A stretch of 64,000 nucleotides of DNA from Kitasatospora viridis (GTDB lineage: Bacteria; Actinomycetota; Actinomycetes; Streptomycetales; Streptomycetaceae), in assembly GCF_007829815.1 (NCBI RefSeq), contig NZ_VIWT01000001.1, forward strand, positions 5,729,001-5,793,000. The letters are read 5' to 3'. Under the pieces are notes generated by a model. That model had not been told where the DNA came from. It saw only the letters and a program-made list of their open reading frames with translations, and did no database searches. The translations under genes were made by a program, and so were the position numbers. Shown piece after piece: positions 43,766-52,285 of this stretch. Each line of letters starts with the position of its first letter. The stretch's first letter is position 1.

Positions 43766-43956
43766 GGTGGAGAACTCCCGTGGCTGACGGCCGACCGGCC
43801 GCGGGCGCGCCCTGCGTGGGGGCCCCGCCCGGCCGGTGGCCGGGGGAGGGCAGGCGCGTCGTGGGGCCGTGACCGGTCGGCCAGTTGGTGGGGGTGGGGC
43901 CCGCTGACCTGACGTCAGCGGCGGCCGCCCTCGGGACCGGTCGGCCGCGGGACCTG

Positions 43957-43986
43957 ACGATCCCTTGTCGCACAGGGGTGCGTCAA
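43957..43986 (-). promoter_or_regulatory. Amylase promoter
   Basis: On the minus strand: TTGACG, 18-bp spacer, GATCGT. This leaves a leader of about 185 nt with no other gene; together with the operator it accounts for the 360-bp gap before the divergent gene. Confidence 0.55.
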
Positions 43987-43993
43987 GGGTTCC

Positions 43994-44023
43994 TGCAAAG
44001 ACTTTCGGTAACTTGCAGAAAGT
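43994..44023 (-). promoter_or_regulatory. MalR-like operator upstream of the amylase promoter
   Basis: Nested inverted repeats: tgcaa (43994-43998) with ttgca (44013-44017), and actttc (44001-44006) with gaaagt (44018-44023). They abut the -35 element. CTTGCAG/CTTTC elements of this kind occur at Streptomyces amylase promoters controlled by the LacI-type MalR/Reg1. Confidence 0.6.
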
Positions 44024-44125
44024 TCTGACCAAGTGTCACGAGGTGCTGCGGAGGTGGGCCTAGGTCTGGCCGCTTACGCCTTTGGCCCGTTCCCGGCGGA
44101 TCGGTGGTGTGCCTACCGTTCCGTC

Positions 44126-45142
44126 ATGGACACCACGGGCACCCTCGACGAAGCGCTCCAGCGACTGCACGCCGCCGGCCCGGAGCGGAACGGACGGCTG
44201 ACCAACCACGCGCCGATGGTGGTCGAGGCGCTCGCCGCCCGCGGGCGGGCGGGGCAGGTGCACCGCTGGCTCGACCTGTACCGGCGCAAGCTGGAGGAGT
44301 TCCCGACCGCGACCGAGCGGGTCACGGCGGCCAACTGGCCCGAGGCGCTGGGGGATCCGCGACGGCTGGCGGACTGGATCGGGTACTTCGAACGGGAACT
44401 GGCCGACCGGCCCTGGCGGGAGGTGCTCGGCCAGTGGTGGCCGAGGCTGCTGCCGGGCCTGTACGGCGGCTCGACCCACCCGGTGATCCGGGTCGGCCAC
44501 GCGGTGCGCACTCTGCTCGGCGCGCAGCCCACCGGGCCACGGCTGGCCGAACTCGCCCACGGGCTGGGCTACTGGGCGGCCCGCTACCGCCCGCTGGCAC
44601 AACTCGCCGACGGGCCAGGCGGGTTCGCCGACGCCGACGCGGCGCTGGACGCAGTGTCGCCGATCGCCGAGCGGACCGGTGGCTTCCCGGAGCGGCTGGC
44701 CCGGGTCACCGCCCTGCCGGCCTGGCCCGGGGTGCTCGCCGAACCGGCCCTGGCCCGGGCCCGGTTGGCCGAACTGGTCCGCGCGGCCACCCACCGCTAC
44801 GCCACCCACGGGCACGGCGAGCCGACCATGCTGGTGCACGCGGCCACCGCCCCCAACGCCGTGCTGCGCGCCCTGCCCGCGCTGCCCGCCCGGCTCTGGG
44901 TGCCGAGCCTGCACGCCGCCTGGACCGCCTCGGCGGCCGTCACCGCGATGTACGCGCCTGACGGCTTGTCCGCCGGGGTGGCTCCGCTGACCTCGCTCGG
45001 TCCGGAGGAGGTCTTCGACCGGGCCCTGGCCCACGGCGACGAGCACGTCATCAAGCTCACCGACACCGCCCTCGACGTCGGCGACCCCCGGGCGCTGGCC
45101 GCCGCGCTGCGCTCGGTGGAACTGAGCGAGCCGCTCGCCTGA
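44126..45142 (+). CDS. Questin oxidase-like protein (DUF4243)
   Basis: 338 residues from ATG 44126; an upstream frame extension to 44033 is not supported. Conserved family elements: LTNHAPMVVEAL near the N-terminus, DWIGYFERELADRPWREVLGQWWPRLLPGLYGGSTHPVIRVGHAVRTLL, and GYWAARYRPL. The fungal founder performs a Baeyer-Villiger-type ring opening of the anthraquinone questin. Bacterial relatives are uncharacterised. No polyketide genes are near. It stands divergent from the amylase. Confidence 0.85.
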   Translation: MDTTGTLDEALQRLHAAGPERNGRLTNHAPMVVEALAARGRAGQVHRWLDLYRRKLEEFPTATERVTAANWPEALGDPRRLADWIGYFERELADRPWREVLGQWWPRLLPGLYGGSTHPVIRVGHAVRTLLGAQPTGPRLAELAHGLGYWAARYRPLAQLADGPGGFADADAALDAVSPIAERTGGFPERLARVTALPAWPGVLAEPALARARLAELVRAATHRYATHGHGEPTMLVHAATAPNAVLRALPALPARLWVPSLHAAWTASAAVTAMYAPDGLSAGVAPLTSLGPEEVFDRALAHGDEHVIKLTDTALDVGDPRALAAALRSVELSEPLA

Positions 45143-45199
45143 GCTCACCGCGGCGACCGGACCCGGAGCCCGCACATCCGTTGGTGCGCGCGGCCCGGC

Positions 45200-45799
45200 T
45201 CAGGCGGCCACGGCGGCGGAGCGCAGCCGGGCGGCGGACCGGGCGAGGCGGAACGCGGCGACGAGGGTCGGGCAGAACCCGACCGCGCAGGCGAGGAGCA
45301 CGCCGGCCGCGGTCAGCTCGGCGGCGAAGGCGACGGTGGCGGCCGCCAGGGGCGTGAGCAGGATCGGGCTGAGCAGCAGCAGCGTGGCCTGCTTCTTCTC
45401 CCGTCCGGTCCACTGCCGGGACTTGGCGAGCCGGATCGCCGCGACGACGGCGCTGAGCAGCGCGAGGCCGGGGCCGATCCCCGGGACGAGGACCAGCGGC
45501 AGTGCCAGGACGGCGAGGGCCAGGGTCGTCGCGGTGCGCAGGCGGGTCTCGGGCTCGGGTCGGGCGCGGCCCTCCTCGGCGAGCGCGGCGTCGGCGATCC
45601 GCCGGAGGCTGCCGAGCTGTTCGAGGACGTGGCGGACGGCGTCGTCGTCGGCGGCGTCGCTCTCGGCGAGCGCGACCTCGACGTGCTCGCGCAGGTCGGC
45701 GAGCAGTTCGCGGCGGCGTTCGGCGGCCAGCGGTGCCGTGTACCGCTCGACGGCGTCCAGGTGGGCGCGGACCAGGGGGTGCTCGGTGGCGTTGTTCAC
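45200..45799 (-). CDS. HAAS-domain membrane protein partner of PadR
   Basis: 199 residues; GTG 45799 overlaps the PadR stop (GTGA) and has GGGAG seven bases upstream. The N-terminal cytoplasmic HAAS region is PLVRAHLDAVERYTAPLAAERRRELLADLREHVEVAL, with DAVRHVLEQLGSLRRIADAAL. Three or four hydrophobic helices and a basic tail follow. Such proteins are encoded with PadR regulators and are thought to act in membrane-stress signalling. Coupled translation indicates a joint function. Confidence 0.85.
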   Translation of the reverse strand: MNNATEHPLVRAHLDAVERYTAPLAAERRRELLADLREHVEVALAESDAADDDAVRHVLEQLGSLRRIADAALAEEGRARPEPETRLRTATTLALAVLALPLVLVPGIGPGLALLSAVVAAIRLAKSRQWTGREKKQATLLLLSPILLTPLAAATVAFAAELTAAGVLLACAVGFCPTLVAAFRLARSAARLRSAAVAA

Positions 45800-46176
45800 G
45801 AGGTGTCTCCCGGAGCGAGTACGTGATCGACGGTTTCGCGGAAAGCGGGCCACAGCGCGGTGAAGTCCTTCAGTGCGCTGCGCCCGGCATCGGTGAGGGT
45901 GTAGTAGCGGCGCGACGGCCCGCTGGCCGAGTCGCGCAGGAACGTGTCGGCGAGTCCGGCCCGCCGCAGCCGCGACAGCAGCGGGTAGATCGTGCCCTGA
46001 CTGGTCGCCAGGGCCGGGAACCGCCCGAGCTCTTGCAGCAACTCGACGCCGTACCGCGGCTCCTCGCGCAGCAGCGCGAGGACGCAGTACTCCAGCACGC
46101 CCTTGCGGAGCTGGGTCGCCACCGGCCCGTCCACGCCGCCGTCGGGGCCCTCGTGGTTTGCGATGCCAGGTACCAT
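45796..46176 (-). CDS. PadR-family transcriptional regulator
   Basis: 126 residues from ATG 46176; TTG 46185 would add three. The PadR winged helix is evident: RKGVLEYCVLALLREEPRYGVELLQELGRFPALATSQGTIYPLLSRLRRAGLADTFLRDSASGPSRRYYTLTDAG. No ribosome site exists, but an extended -10 (TGC-TATCTT, 46189-46184) places the transcript start at or next to the ATG, so a leaderless mRNA is likely. Operon with the HAAS protein. Confidence 0.92.
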   Translation of the reverse strand: MVPGIANHEGPDGGVDGPVATQLRKGVLEYCVLALLREEPRYGVELLQELGRFPALATSQGTIYPLLSRLRRAGLADTFLRDSASGPSRRYYTLTDAGRSALKDFTALWPAFRETVDHVLAPGDTS

Positions 46177-46194
46177 GCATTGCAAGATAGCATG
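46174..46194 (-). promoter_or_regulatory. Extended -10 and candidate PadR operator
   Basis: catgc and gcatg, 11 bp apart, bracket the TATCTT -10 and overlap the start codon. A repressor bound here would block its own leaderless promoter. Confidence 0.55.
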
Positions 46195-46220
46195 CGAAAC
46201 AAATGACCTGCCAGGGCACG

Positions 46221-46236
46221 CGTCAGCCGGCTGACG
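46221..46236. repeat. 16-bp perfect palindrome
   Basis: cgtcagcc followed by its exact complement ggctgacg, with no spacer, just upstream of the PadR promoter. Possible protein-binding site; no known match. Confidence 0.6.
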
Positions 46237-46250
46237 GGCGGCAGCCGATC

Positions 46251-46340
46251 GGCCGTCAGGAGGCGGCCGATCGGCAGGTGATGGCCGGCCGTCAGGTGGT
46301 GGCAGGCCGTCAGGTGGTGACCAGCCGTCAGGTGGTGATG
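46251..46340. repeat. 18-bp minisatellite, five units, overlapping a gene end
   Basis: Units start at 46251, 46269, 46287, 46305 and 46323. The last three are near identical (ggccgtcaggtggtg plus three variable bases); the first two are degraded. The fifth unit contains the last codons and stop of the tautomerase-like gene, so the array is a serial duplication of that gene's 3' end. Confidence 0.85.
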
Positions 46341-46669
46341 GAGCGGAAGGTCTCCCGGGCCAGCTCGGTGAGCTGGACGGCGGCGTAGACCGGGCCGGTC
46401 AGCCGGGACTCCAGCAGGGCGGTGATCCGGTCGGTCAGGGCGGTCTGCAGCTCGGCCGGGCGGCCGGTCAGGATCTTGACCTCCATGAGCAGCAGCTCGC
46501 GGTCGGTGGCGCCGTCGCCGACCCGGTGGTGGGCGGCGGGGCGGAAGACGCTCTTCACGCTGGTCACCTGCACGCCGAGGGTGTCCGCGACCAGCTCGTG
46601 CAGTTCCTTCGCGAACGCGTCGTGGTCGAGGTCGAGCCCCGGCGAGTGGTCGATCGCGATCAGCGGCAT
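46328..46669 (-). CDS. CHMI/tautomerase-like protein (113 aa)
   Basis: ATG 46669 with GAGGAG upstream. It starts M-P-L-I-A-I, exposing Pro after Met removal, the catalytic base of the tautomerase superfamily. FAKELHELVADTLGVQVTSVKSVFRPAAHHRVGDG and LLLMEVKILTGRPAELQTALTDRI match the 5-carboxymethyl-2-hydroxymuconate isomerase-like group. No aromatic-degradation genes are nearby, so the substrate is open. Its last four codons lie in an 18-bp repeat array. Confidence 0.8.
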   Translation of the reverse strand: MPLIAIDHSPGLDLDHDAFAKELHELVADTLGVQVTSVKSVFRPAAHHRVGDGATDRELLLMEVKILTGRPAELQTALTDRITALLESRLTGPVYAAVQLTELARETFRSITT

Positions 46670-46821
46670 GGCGGGCTCCTCGGTGGTGTGGGTTCGCGGC
46701 TCAGGATGCCACAGGCCGCTCGGCCGGCCGCTGAACCCCGGACCGCCCACCGGACGATCGAACTGACGGGCTATCGTCCCCGCGGAGAGCGAGTGGGGAT
46801 CCCAGGGGGCGACGGACGGCC

Positions 46822-47895
46822 ATGACGGAGCAGAGCCTGCACACCACCACCGGCACCACCAGCACCAGCACCACTGCCACCGGCCGTGACCCGGCATCAG
46901 GAACGGATCCACCCGGAGACCGCGCGGCGGGACCGTCCGCCGCGCGGCGGATCGGCTCGCTCGAACTGCTGGTCGCGGGCCTGGTGCTGCTGCTGGTGGC
47001 CAGGCCCTGGCTGGCCGAGTGGTTCGCGGTGCCCGGCTTCCAGGCCTGGGCGACGGTCTTCGTGGCGATCTGCGTGCAGGCCCTGCCGTTCCTGGTGCTC
47101 GGCACCCTGCTCTCGGCGGTGATCACCGCGCTGGTGCCGGCCTCCTTCCTGCGGCGGGCGCTGCCCCGGCGGACGGCGCTGGCGGTGCCGGTGGCGGGGC
47201 TGGCCGGGGCGGTGCTGCCGGGCTGCGAGTGCGCCTCGGTGCCGGTGGCCGACGGGCTGATCGCGGGCGGGGTGGCGCCGGCCGCCGCGCTGGCCTTCCT
47301 GCTCTCCGCGCCGGCGATCAACCCGGTGGTGCTCACGGCGACCGCCGTCGCCTTCCCGGGCCGCCCGGAGATGGTGCTGGCCCGGTTCGCCGCCTCGCTG
47401 GTCACCGCCGTGCTGATCGGCTGGCTGTGGGCGCGGCTGGGCCAGCCCGAGTGGTTGCGGCCGTCGGCGCGCCGGGAGCGGGCGGCGGGGGAGGACCGCT
47501 GGACGGCGTTCCGCGGCGCGTTCACCCACGAGTTCCTGCACGCGGCCGGGTTCCTGGTGATCGGCGGGATCACCTCGGCCACGCTGAACGTGGTGGTCCC
47601 GCGCGGGTGGCTGGGTTCGCTGGCCCACCTGCCGGTGCTGCCGGTGCTGGTGCTGGCGGTGCTGGCCGTGGTGCTGGCGGTCTGCTCGGAGGCGGACGCG
47701 TTCGTCGCGGCCAGCCTGGGCACCTTCCCGCTCGCCGCCCGGCTGGCCTTCATGGTGGTCGGGCCGATGGTGGACGTGAAGCTGGTGGCGATGCAGGCCG
47801 GCACCTTCGGCTGGTCCTTCGCCTGGCGGTTCTCGGCCGCCACCTTCACGGTCGCGGTGGCGGCCTCGGCGCTGATCGGGTGGTGGCTGCTGTGA
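46822..47895 (+). CDS. Permease of the UPF0718/DUF318 family
   Basis: 357 residues. A Thr/Ser-rich cytoplasmic N-terminus is followed by about eight membrane helices. The family signature AGAVLPGCECASVPVADGLIAGGVAPAAALAFLLSAPAINPVV contains the C-E-C pair, and VVLAVCSEADAFVAASL repeats the theme. Relatives such as B. subtilis YcgR are encoded next to TIGR03943 proteins, as here. Probable metal or metalloid transport. Translationally coupled to the next gene. Confidence 0.88.
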   Translation: MTEQSLHTTTGTTSTSTTATGRDPASGTDPPGDRAAGPSAARRIGSLELLVAGLVLLLVARPWLAEWFAVPGFQAWATVFVAICVQALPFLVLGTLLSAVITALVPASFLRRALPRRTALAVPVAGLAGAVLPGCECASVPVADGLIAGGVAPAAALAFLLSAPAINPVVLTATAVAFPGRPEMVLARFAASLVTAVLIGWLWARLGQPEWLRPSARRERAAGEDRWTAFRGAFTHEFLHAAGFLVIGGITSATLNVVVPRGWLGSLAHLPVLPVLVLAVLAVVLAVCSEADAFVAASLGTFPLAARLAFMVVGPMVDVKLVAMQAGTFGWSFAWRFSAATFTVAVAASALIGWWLL

Positions 47896-48608
47896 GGCGC
47901 GAGGTGCAGGCGATCCTGCTGGTGCTGCTGGGGTCGGCGGTGCTGCGGATCTCGCTGTTCGGCGACAGCTACCTGCGGTACGTCCGGGCCCAGTCGCGGC
48001 CGTACCTGATCGCCGCGGGCGTGGTGGTCGTCGCGCTCGGCGTGCTCACCGCGCTGGCGTCGCTGCGGCGCCGACCGGACGCCGAGGAGCAGCACGACCA
48101 CGGCCACTCGCACAACCACGCCCACGGCCCGCGGATCGCCTGGCTGATGCTGCTCCCCGCCGTGGCGGTGCTGCTGGTCGCGCCGCCCGCGCTCGGCTCC
48201 TACACGGCTCAGCACGCGGGCAACACGGTGGCCAAGCCGGACTCGGCGGCCGGGTTCCCGCCGCTGCCGGCCGGCGATCCGCTGCCGTTGCCGCTGGCAG
48301 AGTTCGACGTCCGGGCGGCCTGGGACCCGGCGAAGCCGCTGGCCGGACGCCGGGTGCGACTGCTCGGCTTCGTCACGCCGAAGGCCGGCGGCGGATGGTT
48401 CGTCACCCGACTGGTGATCAGCTGCTGCGCGGCCGACGCGATGACGTACAAGGCGGAGGTCCGGGGCGCGCCGATGCCGCCCGCGAACAGCTGGGTCTCG
48501 GTGACCGGCACCTGGCAGCCGGACCCGTCGGCCGGGGCGGACGCGGTGCCGGCCCTCAACGCGGCGCAGCTGGTGACGGTTCCCCAGCCGAGCGATCCGT
48601 ACGAGTGA
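47892..48608 (+). CDS. TIGR03943-family protein with His-rich metal-binding loop
   Basis: 238 residues; GTG 47892 overlaps the permease stop (GTGA). Two N-terminal membrane helices, then a loop with six histidines in residues 68-78 (EEQHDHGHSHNHAHG), a third helix and a C-terminal soluble domain with CC (VISCCAADAM). The permease-TIGR03943 pair is widespread and often placed in the zinc (Zur) regulon; the His loop supports zinc or a similar metal. No clear Zur box is seen upstream. Confidence 0.85.
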   Translation: MRREVQAILLVLLGSAVLRISLFGDSYLRYVRAQSRPYLIAAGVVVVALGVLTALASLRRRPDAEEQHDHGHSHNHAHGPRIAWLMLLPAVAVLLVAPPALGSYTAQHAGNTVAKPDSAAGFPPLPAGDPLPLPLAEFDVRAAWDPAKPLAGRRVRLLGFVTPKAGGGWFVTRLVISCCAADAMTYKAEVRGAPMPPANSWVSVTGTWQPDPSAGADAVPALNAAQLVTVPQPSDPYE

Positions 48609-48732
48609 TGATCATCACCAACCGTTCCAGGTAACGGATTTGACCACTCGTGGCGTCTGAACCCATGGGGGGAACAGGTGTTCCGGCACGAGTCGGCCGG
48701 GACGCCCGCAACTCACGTCTGGAACGAGGTTG

Positions 48733-50007
48733 ATGGTGCGGACCACTCGGCGCACGACCGTCCTGCTGACCGGAGGCCTGGGGATCGCGGTGGCGCTCGC
48801 CCTGCTCCCCGACCAGCCGAGCGGCAACGCCCGGCCCTCCGCCGCGGCGTCGCCCGCCCCCGACGCCGGGCCGAGCACGCCCGCGTCCGGTGCGCCGGCG
48901 GGCGCGAGCCCGTCGCCCCGGGTCACCAAGCCCTGGGACGGCAAGGTGCACGTGATCGGCGACGGTTCGACGGAGGACTCGGGGCCGGAGCCGAACCAGC
49001 CGGTGCCCGAGAAGCTGAAGCCGGGTGAGAAGCCGCCGCAGTTCGTGGTCTTCTCCTGGGACGGTGCGCTGGAGGGCGACGAGCACCTGTTCTCGCACTT
49101 CCGCGAGGTGGCCAAGGAGAGCCACGCCCAGATGACGTTCTTCCTGAGCGGGATGTACCTGCTGCCCAACTCCAAGCGCTACCTCTACCACCCGCCGAAG
49201 CACCCGGTGGGCACCGCCGCCATCGACTTCGCGACCGACCAGCACATCAAGGACACCCTGGAGCAGCTGCGCGGGGCCTGGGCCGACGGCGACGAGATCG
49301 GCACCCACTTCAACGGCCACTTCTGCGGGCCCGGCGGCGGCAACGACTGGAGCAGCGCCGACTGGCTGAGCGAGACCCAGCAGGCCTACTCCTTCGTGGA
49401 GAACTGGAAGACCAACACCGGCTACAAGGACATCCCGCCGCTGCCCTTCGACTACCAGCAGGAGCTGGTCGGCGGCCGGGCGCCGTGCCTGGAGGGGCAG
49501 AAGACGCTGCTGCCGGTCGAGCAGCAGCTCGGCTGGCGCTACGACGCCAGCTCGCCGGGCGACTTCCAGATCTGGCCGGGCAAGAGCAACGGGATCTGGA
49601 ACTTCCCGCTGCAGGAGATCCCCTACCCGGGGCAGAACTTCCAGGTGCTCTCGATGGACTTCAACTTCCTCGCCAACCAGTCCAACAGCGACCCGAACGG
49701 CGACCCGTCCAAGTACGCCTCCTGGGAGAAGACCACCCGGGACGGCTATCTGAACGGCTTCGAGCGCGCCTACAACGGCAGCCGGGCCCCGTTCTTCATC
49801 GGGAACCACTTCGAGACCTGGAACGGCGGCATCTACATGAAGGCGGTGGAGGACGTGATGCGCTCCGTCTGCACCCAGACCGACGTGCGCTGCGTCTCGT
49901 TCAAGGAGCTCGCCGACTGGCTGGACGTCCAGGACCCCAAGGTGCTCGCCCAGTTGCGCACCCTGGACCCGGGGCAGGCCCCGGACTGGTCCAGCATCAT
50001 CAAGTGA
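48733..50007 (+). CDS. Secreted polysaccharide-deacetylase-like protein
   Basis: 424 residues from ATG 48733 (TTG 48730 also in frame). N-terminal RTTRRTTVLLTGGLGIAVALALL is a signal or anchor. A Pro/Ala/Ser spacer is followed by a deacetylase-like barrel starting PPQFVVFSWDGALEGDE (catalytic and metal Asp) and DEIGTHFNGHFC, whose His pair fits the H-x3-H metal motif. Cysteines suggest disulfides. It may deacetylate wall or extracellular glycans; the barrel is a divergent branch. Confidence 0.78.
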   Translation: MVRTTRRTTVLLTGGLGIAVALALLPDQPSGNARPSAAASPAPDAGPSTPASGAPAGASPSPRVTKPWDGKVHVIGDGSTEDSGPEPNQPVPEKLKPGEKPPQFVVFSWDGALEGDEHLFSHFREVAKESHAQMTFFLSGMYLLPNSKRYLYHPPKHPVGTAAIDFATDQHIKDTLEQLRGAWADGDEIGTHFNGHFCGPGGGNDWSSADWLSETQQAYSFVENWKTNTGYKDIPPLPFDYQQELVGGRAPCLEGQKTLLPVEQQLGWRYDASSPGDFQIWPGKSNGIWNFPLQEIPYPGQNFQVLSMDFNFLANQSNSDPNGDPSKYASWEKTTRDGYLNGFERAYNGSRAPFFIGNHFETWNGGIYMKAVEDVMRSVCTQTDVRCVSFKELADWLDVQDPKVLAQLRTLDPGQAPDWSSIIK

Positions 50008-50023
50008 CGCTCCGTCAGGCCTG

Positions 50024-52069
50024 CTAGGGCAGGGCCTTCTGGTAGCTGCTCCAGACGTCCAGCGGATAGGCGTTCGCGGCGGTCGACTTGGCGGGGTCGC
50101 CCTGGCCGTCCAGCGGCAGGGTCTGCACGCTCTTCGCGTCCAGGCGGAACACCGAGACGGCGGTGGACAGTTCGCCGCTGTAGCCGACGAACCAGCCCGC
50201 CGTGTTGTCCTGGGTGGTGCCGGTCTTGCCGGCCACGAGCCGGCCCGGCAGCTGGGCCGCCCGGGCGCTGCCGCTGCGCACCGCCTCGGTCAGCGCGGCG
50301 TCCACCTGCTGCGCCACCTGGGTGCTCAGCACCCGGGCGGAGGCCGGCTCGGCCACGGGCACGTCGGCCCCGTTGCGGGTGATCCGCAGGACGGAGTAGG
50401 GGTCGGTGTGCAGCCCGCCGGTGGCGAAGGCCGCGTAGGCGTCGGCCATCCGCACGGCGCTCGGGGTGGAGTTGCCGAGCGAGAAGGCCGGGGTCTGGGC
50501 GCCCATGCTCTCGGGCAGCAGGCCCAGGCCCACGGCGGTCTGCCGGACCCGGTCCAGGCCGACGTCCAGGCCGAGTTGCTCCATCGGGCTGTTCACCGAC
50601 TGCGCGACGGCCTGCTGCAGGCTGATCGACCCCCAGGACTTGCCGCCGTCGTTGCCGCTCTTGACGATCTTCCCGTTGCGGTCCCAGTACGGGCCCTCCG
50701 GGGTCATCATCGGCGCCTGGTCGTCACCGTCGTAGGTGCTGGTGGGGGAGACCGGGGCGCGCGGCACGTTCAGCTGCTTCTGCACGCCTTGGCCGAGCGC
50801 GGCCGCGTACACGAACGGCGTGAACGCCGAACCGGCCTGCACGATCGCCGAGTTGGCGTTGTCGTAGCCCTGTTTCAGGTAGTCCGGGCCGCCGTAGACC
50901 GCCAGCACCCGGCCGTCGGTGTCCACCGAGGCCGCTCCCACCCGGAGTTGGTCGTCGGCCTGCTGGCGGCCGGCGGCGGCCTTGACGGCGGCGGTCAGCG
51001 CGTCCTCCTTCGGCTTCTGGAAGGTGGTGTAGATCTGGTAGCCGCCGAGGTCGAACTGGGCGTCGGTGATGCCGGCGTGGCCGACCGCGTACTGCCGGGC
51101 CATGTCCACCAGGTAGCCGGTCTGGCCGGTGAGGCCGACCTGCTTGGGCGGGGCGATCGGCTCCGGGAAGGTGGTGTAGCTGGCCCGCTCGGCCGGCGAG
51201 AGCTTGCCGATCACCACCATCCGGTCCAGTATCCAGTTCCAACGGTCCACCGCCCGTTGGTGGTTGGCCGCTCCGCCGGCCGGGTCGTAGAGGCTCGCGC
51301 CCTTGAGCAGCGCGGCCAGGAAGGCGCCCTGGCTGGGGTTGAGCTTGGCGGCGTCCTCGCCGTAGTAGGCCAGTGCGGCCCGCTCGATGCCGTAGGCGCC
51401 GCGGCCGTACCAGCTGGTGTTGAGGTAGCCCTCCAGGATCTGCTGCTTGCTCTCCTTGCGGTCCAGCTTGACCGCCATGAAGATCTCGGTGAGCTTGCGG
51501 CTCATCGTCTGGTGCTGGTTCAGGTAGGCGTTCTTGACGTACTGCTGGGTGATCGTCGAGCCGCCCTGGGTCTGGCCGCCGGTGGCCATGTTGTAGACCG
51601 CCCGGACCATGCCGCGCGGCGAGACGCCGTAGTCGGTGTAGAAGGTCTCGTTCTCGGCGGCCAGCGCCGCCCACTGGACGCCCTGCGGTATTCGGTCCAG
51701 CGGGACGTCCTCCCGGTTGGTCTCCCCGGTGCGGGCCATCTCGGTGCCGTCGGCCCAGAAGTAGACGTTGTTCTGCTGGGTGGCGAAGGCCTTCAGATCG
51801 GTGGGGATCCGGGTCTGGTGGTAGGCGTAGGCCAGCAGGCCGACCAGGCCCACGGTGCCGAACAGCACGATCCGCAGCACGTGCCGCCAGGAGGGCAGCC
51901 AGCGGCGCGGGCCGCTGCGGTCCGGTCGGGGGTAGCCCTTGGGCCGCCGCAGTTCGGGATGCACGCAGGCGAGCGCCCGGCGGCGCAGTCGCAGGCCGGC
52001 GGATCTGCCCAGGTGCCTGGCGGCGGTGAGGCTCCGGTCGGCTGCCAGGGTCCACCTGTTGGCGGGCAT
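50024..52069 (-). CDS. Class A penicillin-binding protein with substituted SxxK lysine
   Basis: 681 residues. Basic cytoplasmic tail, one membrane span (HVLRIVLFGTVGLVGLLAYAY), then a GT51 transglycosylase with AENETFYTDYGVSPRGMVRAVYN and GGSTITQQYVKN. The transpeptidase part has S414-A-F-T instead of S-x-x-K, while S-V-N (QSVNSPME) and K-T-G (VAGKTGTT) are intact. The Thr codon ACG is one base from AAG Lys. The transglycosylase should be active; penicillin-sensitive transpeptidation is doubtful. It builds glycan strands outside the membrane. It is convergent with the deacetylase-like gene. Confidence 0.93.
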   Translation of the reverse strand: MPANRWTLAADRSLTAARHLGRSAGLRLRRRALACVHPELRRPKGYPRPDRSGPRRWLPSWRHVLRIVLFGTVGLVGLLAYAYHQTRIPTDLKAFATQQNNVYFWADGTEMARTGETNREDVPLDRIPQGVQWAALAAENETFYTDYGVSPRGMVRAVYNMATGGQTQGGSTITQQYVKNAYLNQHQTMSRKLTEIFMAVKLDRKESKQQILEGYLNTSWYGRGAYGIERAALAYYGEDAAKLNPSQGAFLAALLKGASLYDPAGGAANHQRAVDRWNWILDRMVVIGKLSPAERASYTTFPEPIAPPKQVGLTGQTGYLVDMARQYAVGHAGITDAQFDLGGYQIYTTFQKPKEDALTAAVKAAAGRQQADDQLRVGAASVDTDGRVLAVYGGPDYLKQGYDNANSAIVQAGSAFTPFVYAAALGQGVQKQLNVPRAPVSPTSTYDGDDQAPMMTPEGPYWDRNGKIVKSGNDGGKSWGSISLQQAVAQSVNSPMEQLGLDVGLDRVRQTAVGLGLLPESMGAQTPAFSLGNSTPSAVRMADAYAAFATGGLHTDPYSVLRITRNGADVPVAEPASARVLSTQVAQQVDAALTEAVRSGSARAAQLPGRLVAGKTGTTQDNTAGWFVGYSGELSTAVSVFRLDAKSVQTLPLDGQGDPAKSTAANAYPLDVWSSYQKALP

Positions 52070-52285
52070 GCGTCTCCCTGCGGTCTTGAGCTGTGCTCCG
52101 GATCCCCCCGGAATATGACGCGTCGGCAGGGTGGTCCGGTTGCAAGTCGATCTAGGCGGGCGTCCCCCGGACGGGCCATCAGAACGAAGCGGAGGGAAGG
52201 ATTCCGTCCGTTGGCTGCGCGTCCTGCCCGGGCCGGTGCGGCCCGGCCGCTAGCGTCGCCCCACAACCCGGAGAGAGGTGCGGCG

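Noticed and set aside
41327..43912. 861-codon plus-strand frame across the amylase
   Set aside because: Gly/Val/Arg-rich shadow of the GH13 gene; no ribosome site or recognisable domain.
46203..46388. 61-codon frame over the minisatellite with repeated GRQVV units
   Set aside because: Explained by the 18-bp repeats; no ribosome site, and it overlaps the end of the tautomerase-like gene.
50408..52285. Very long plus-strand open frame leading into the APC permease
   Set aside because: It is antisense to the PBP gene, has the composition of a shadow frame (Gly/Arg/Val rich, no motif), and the permease has its own ribosome site and GTG at 52286.
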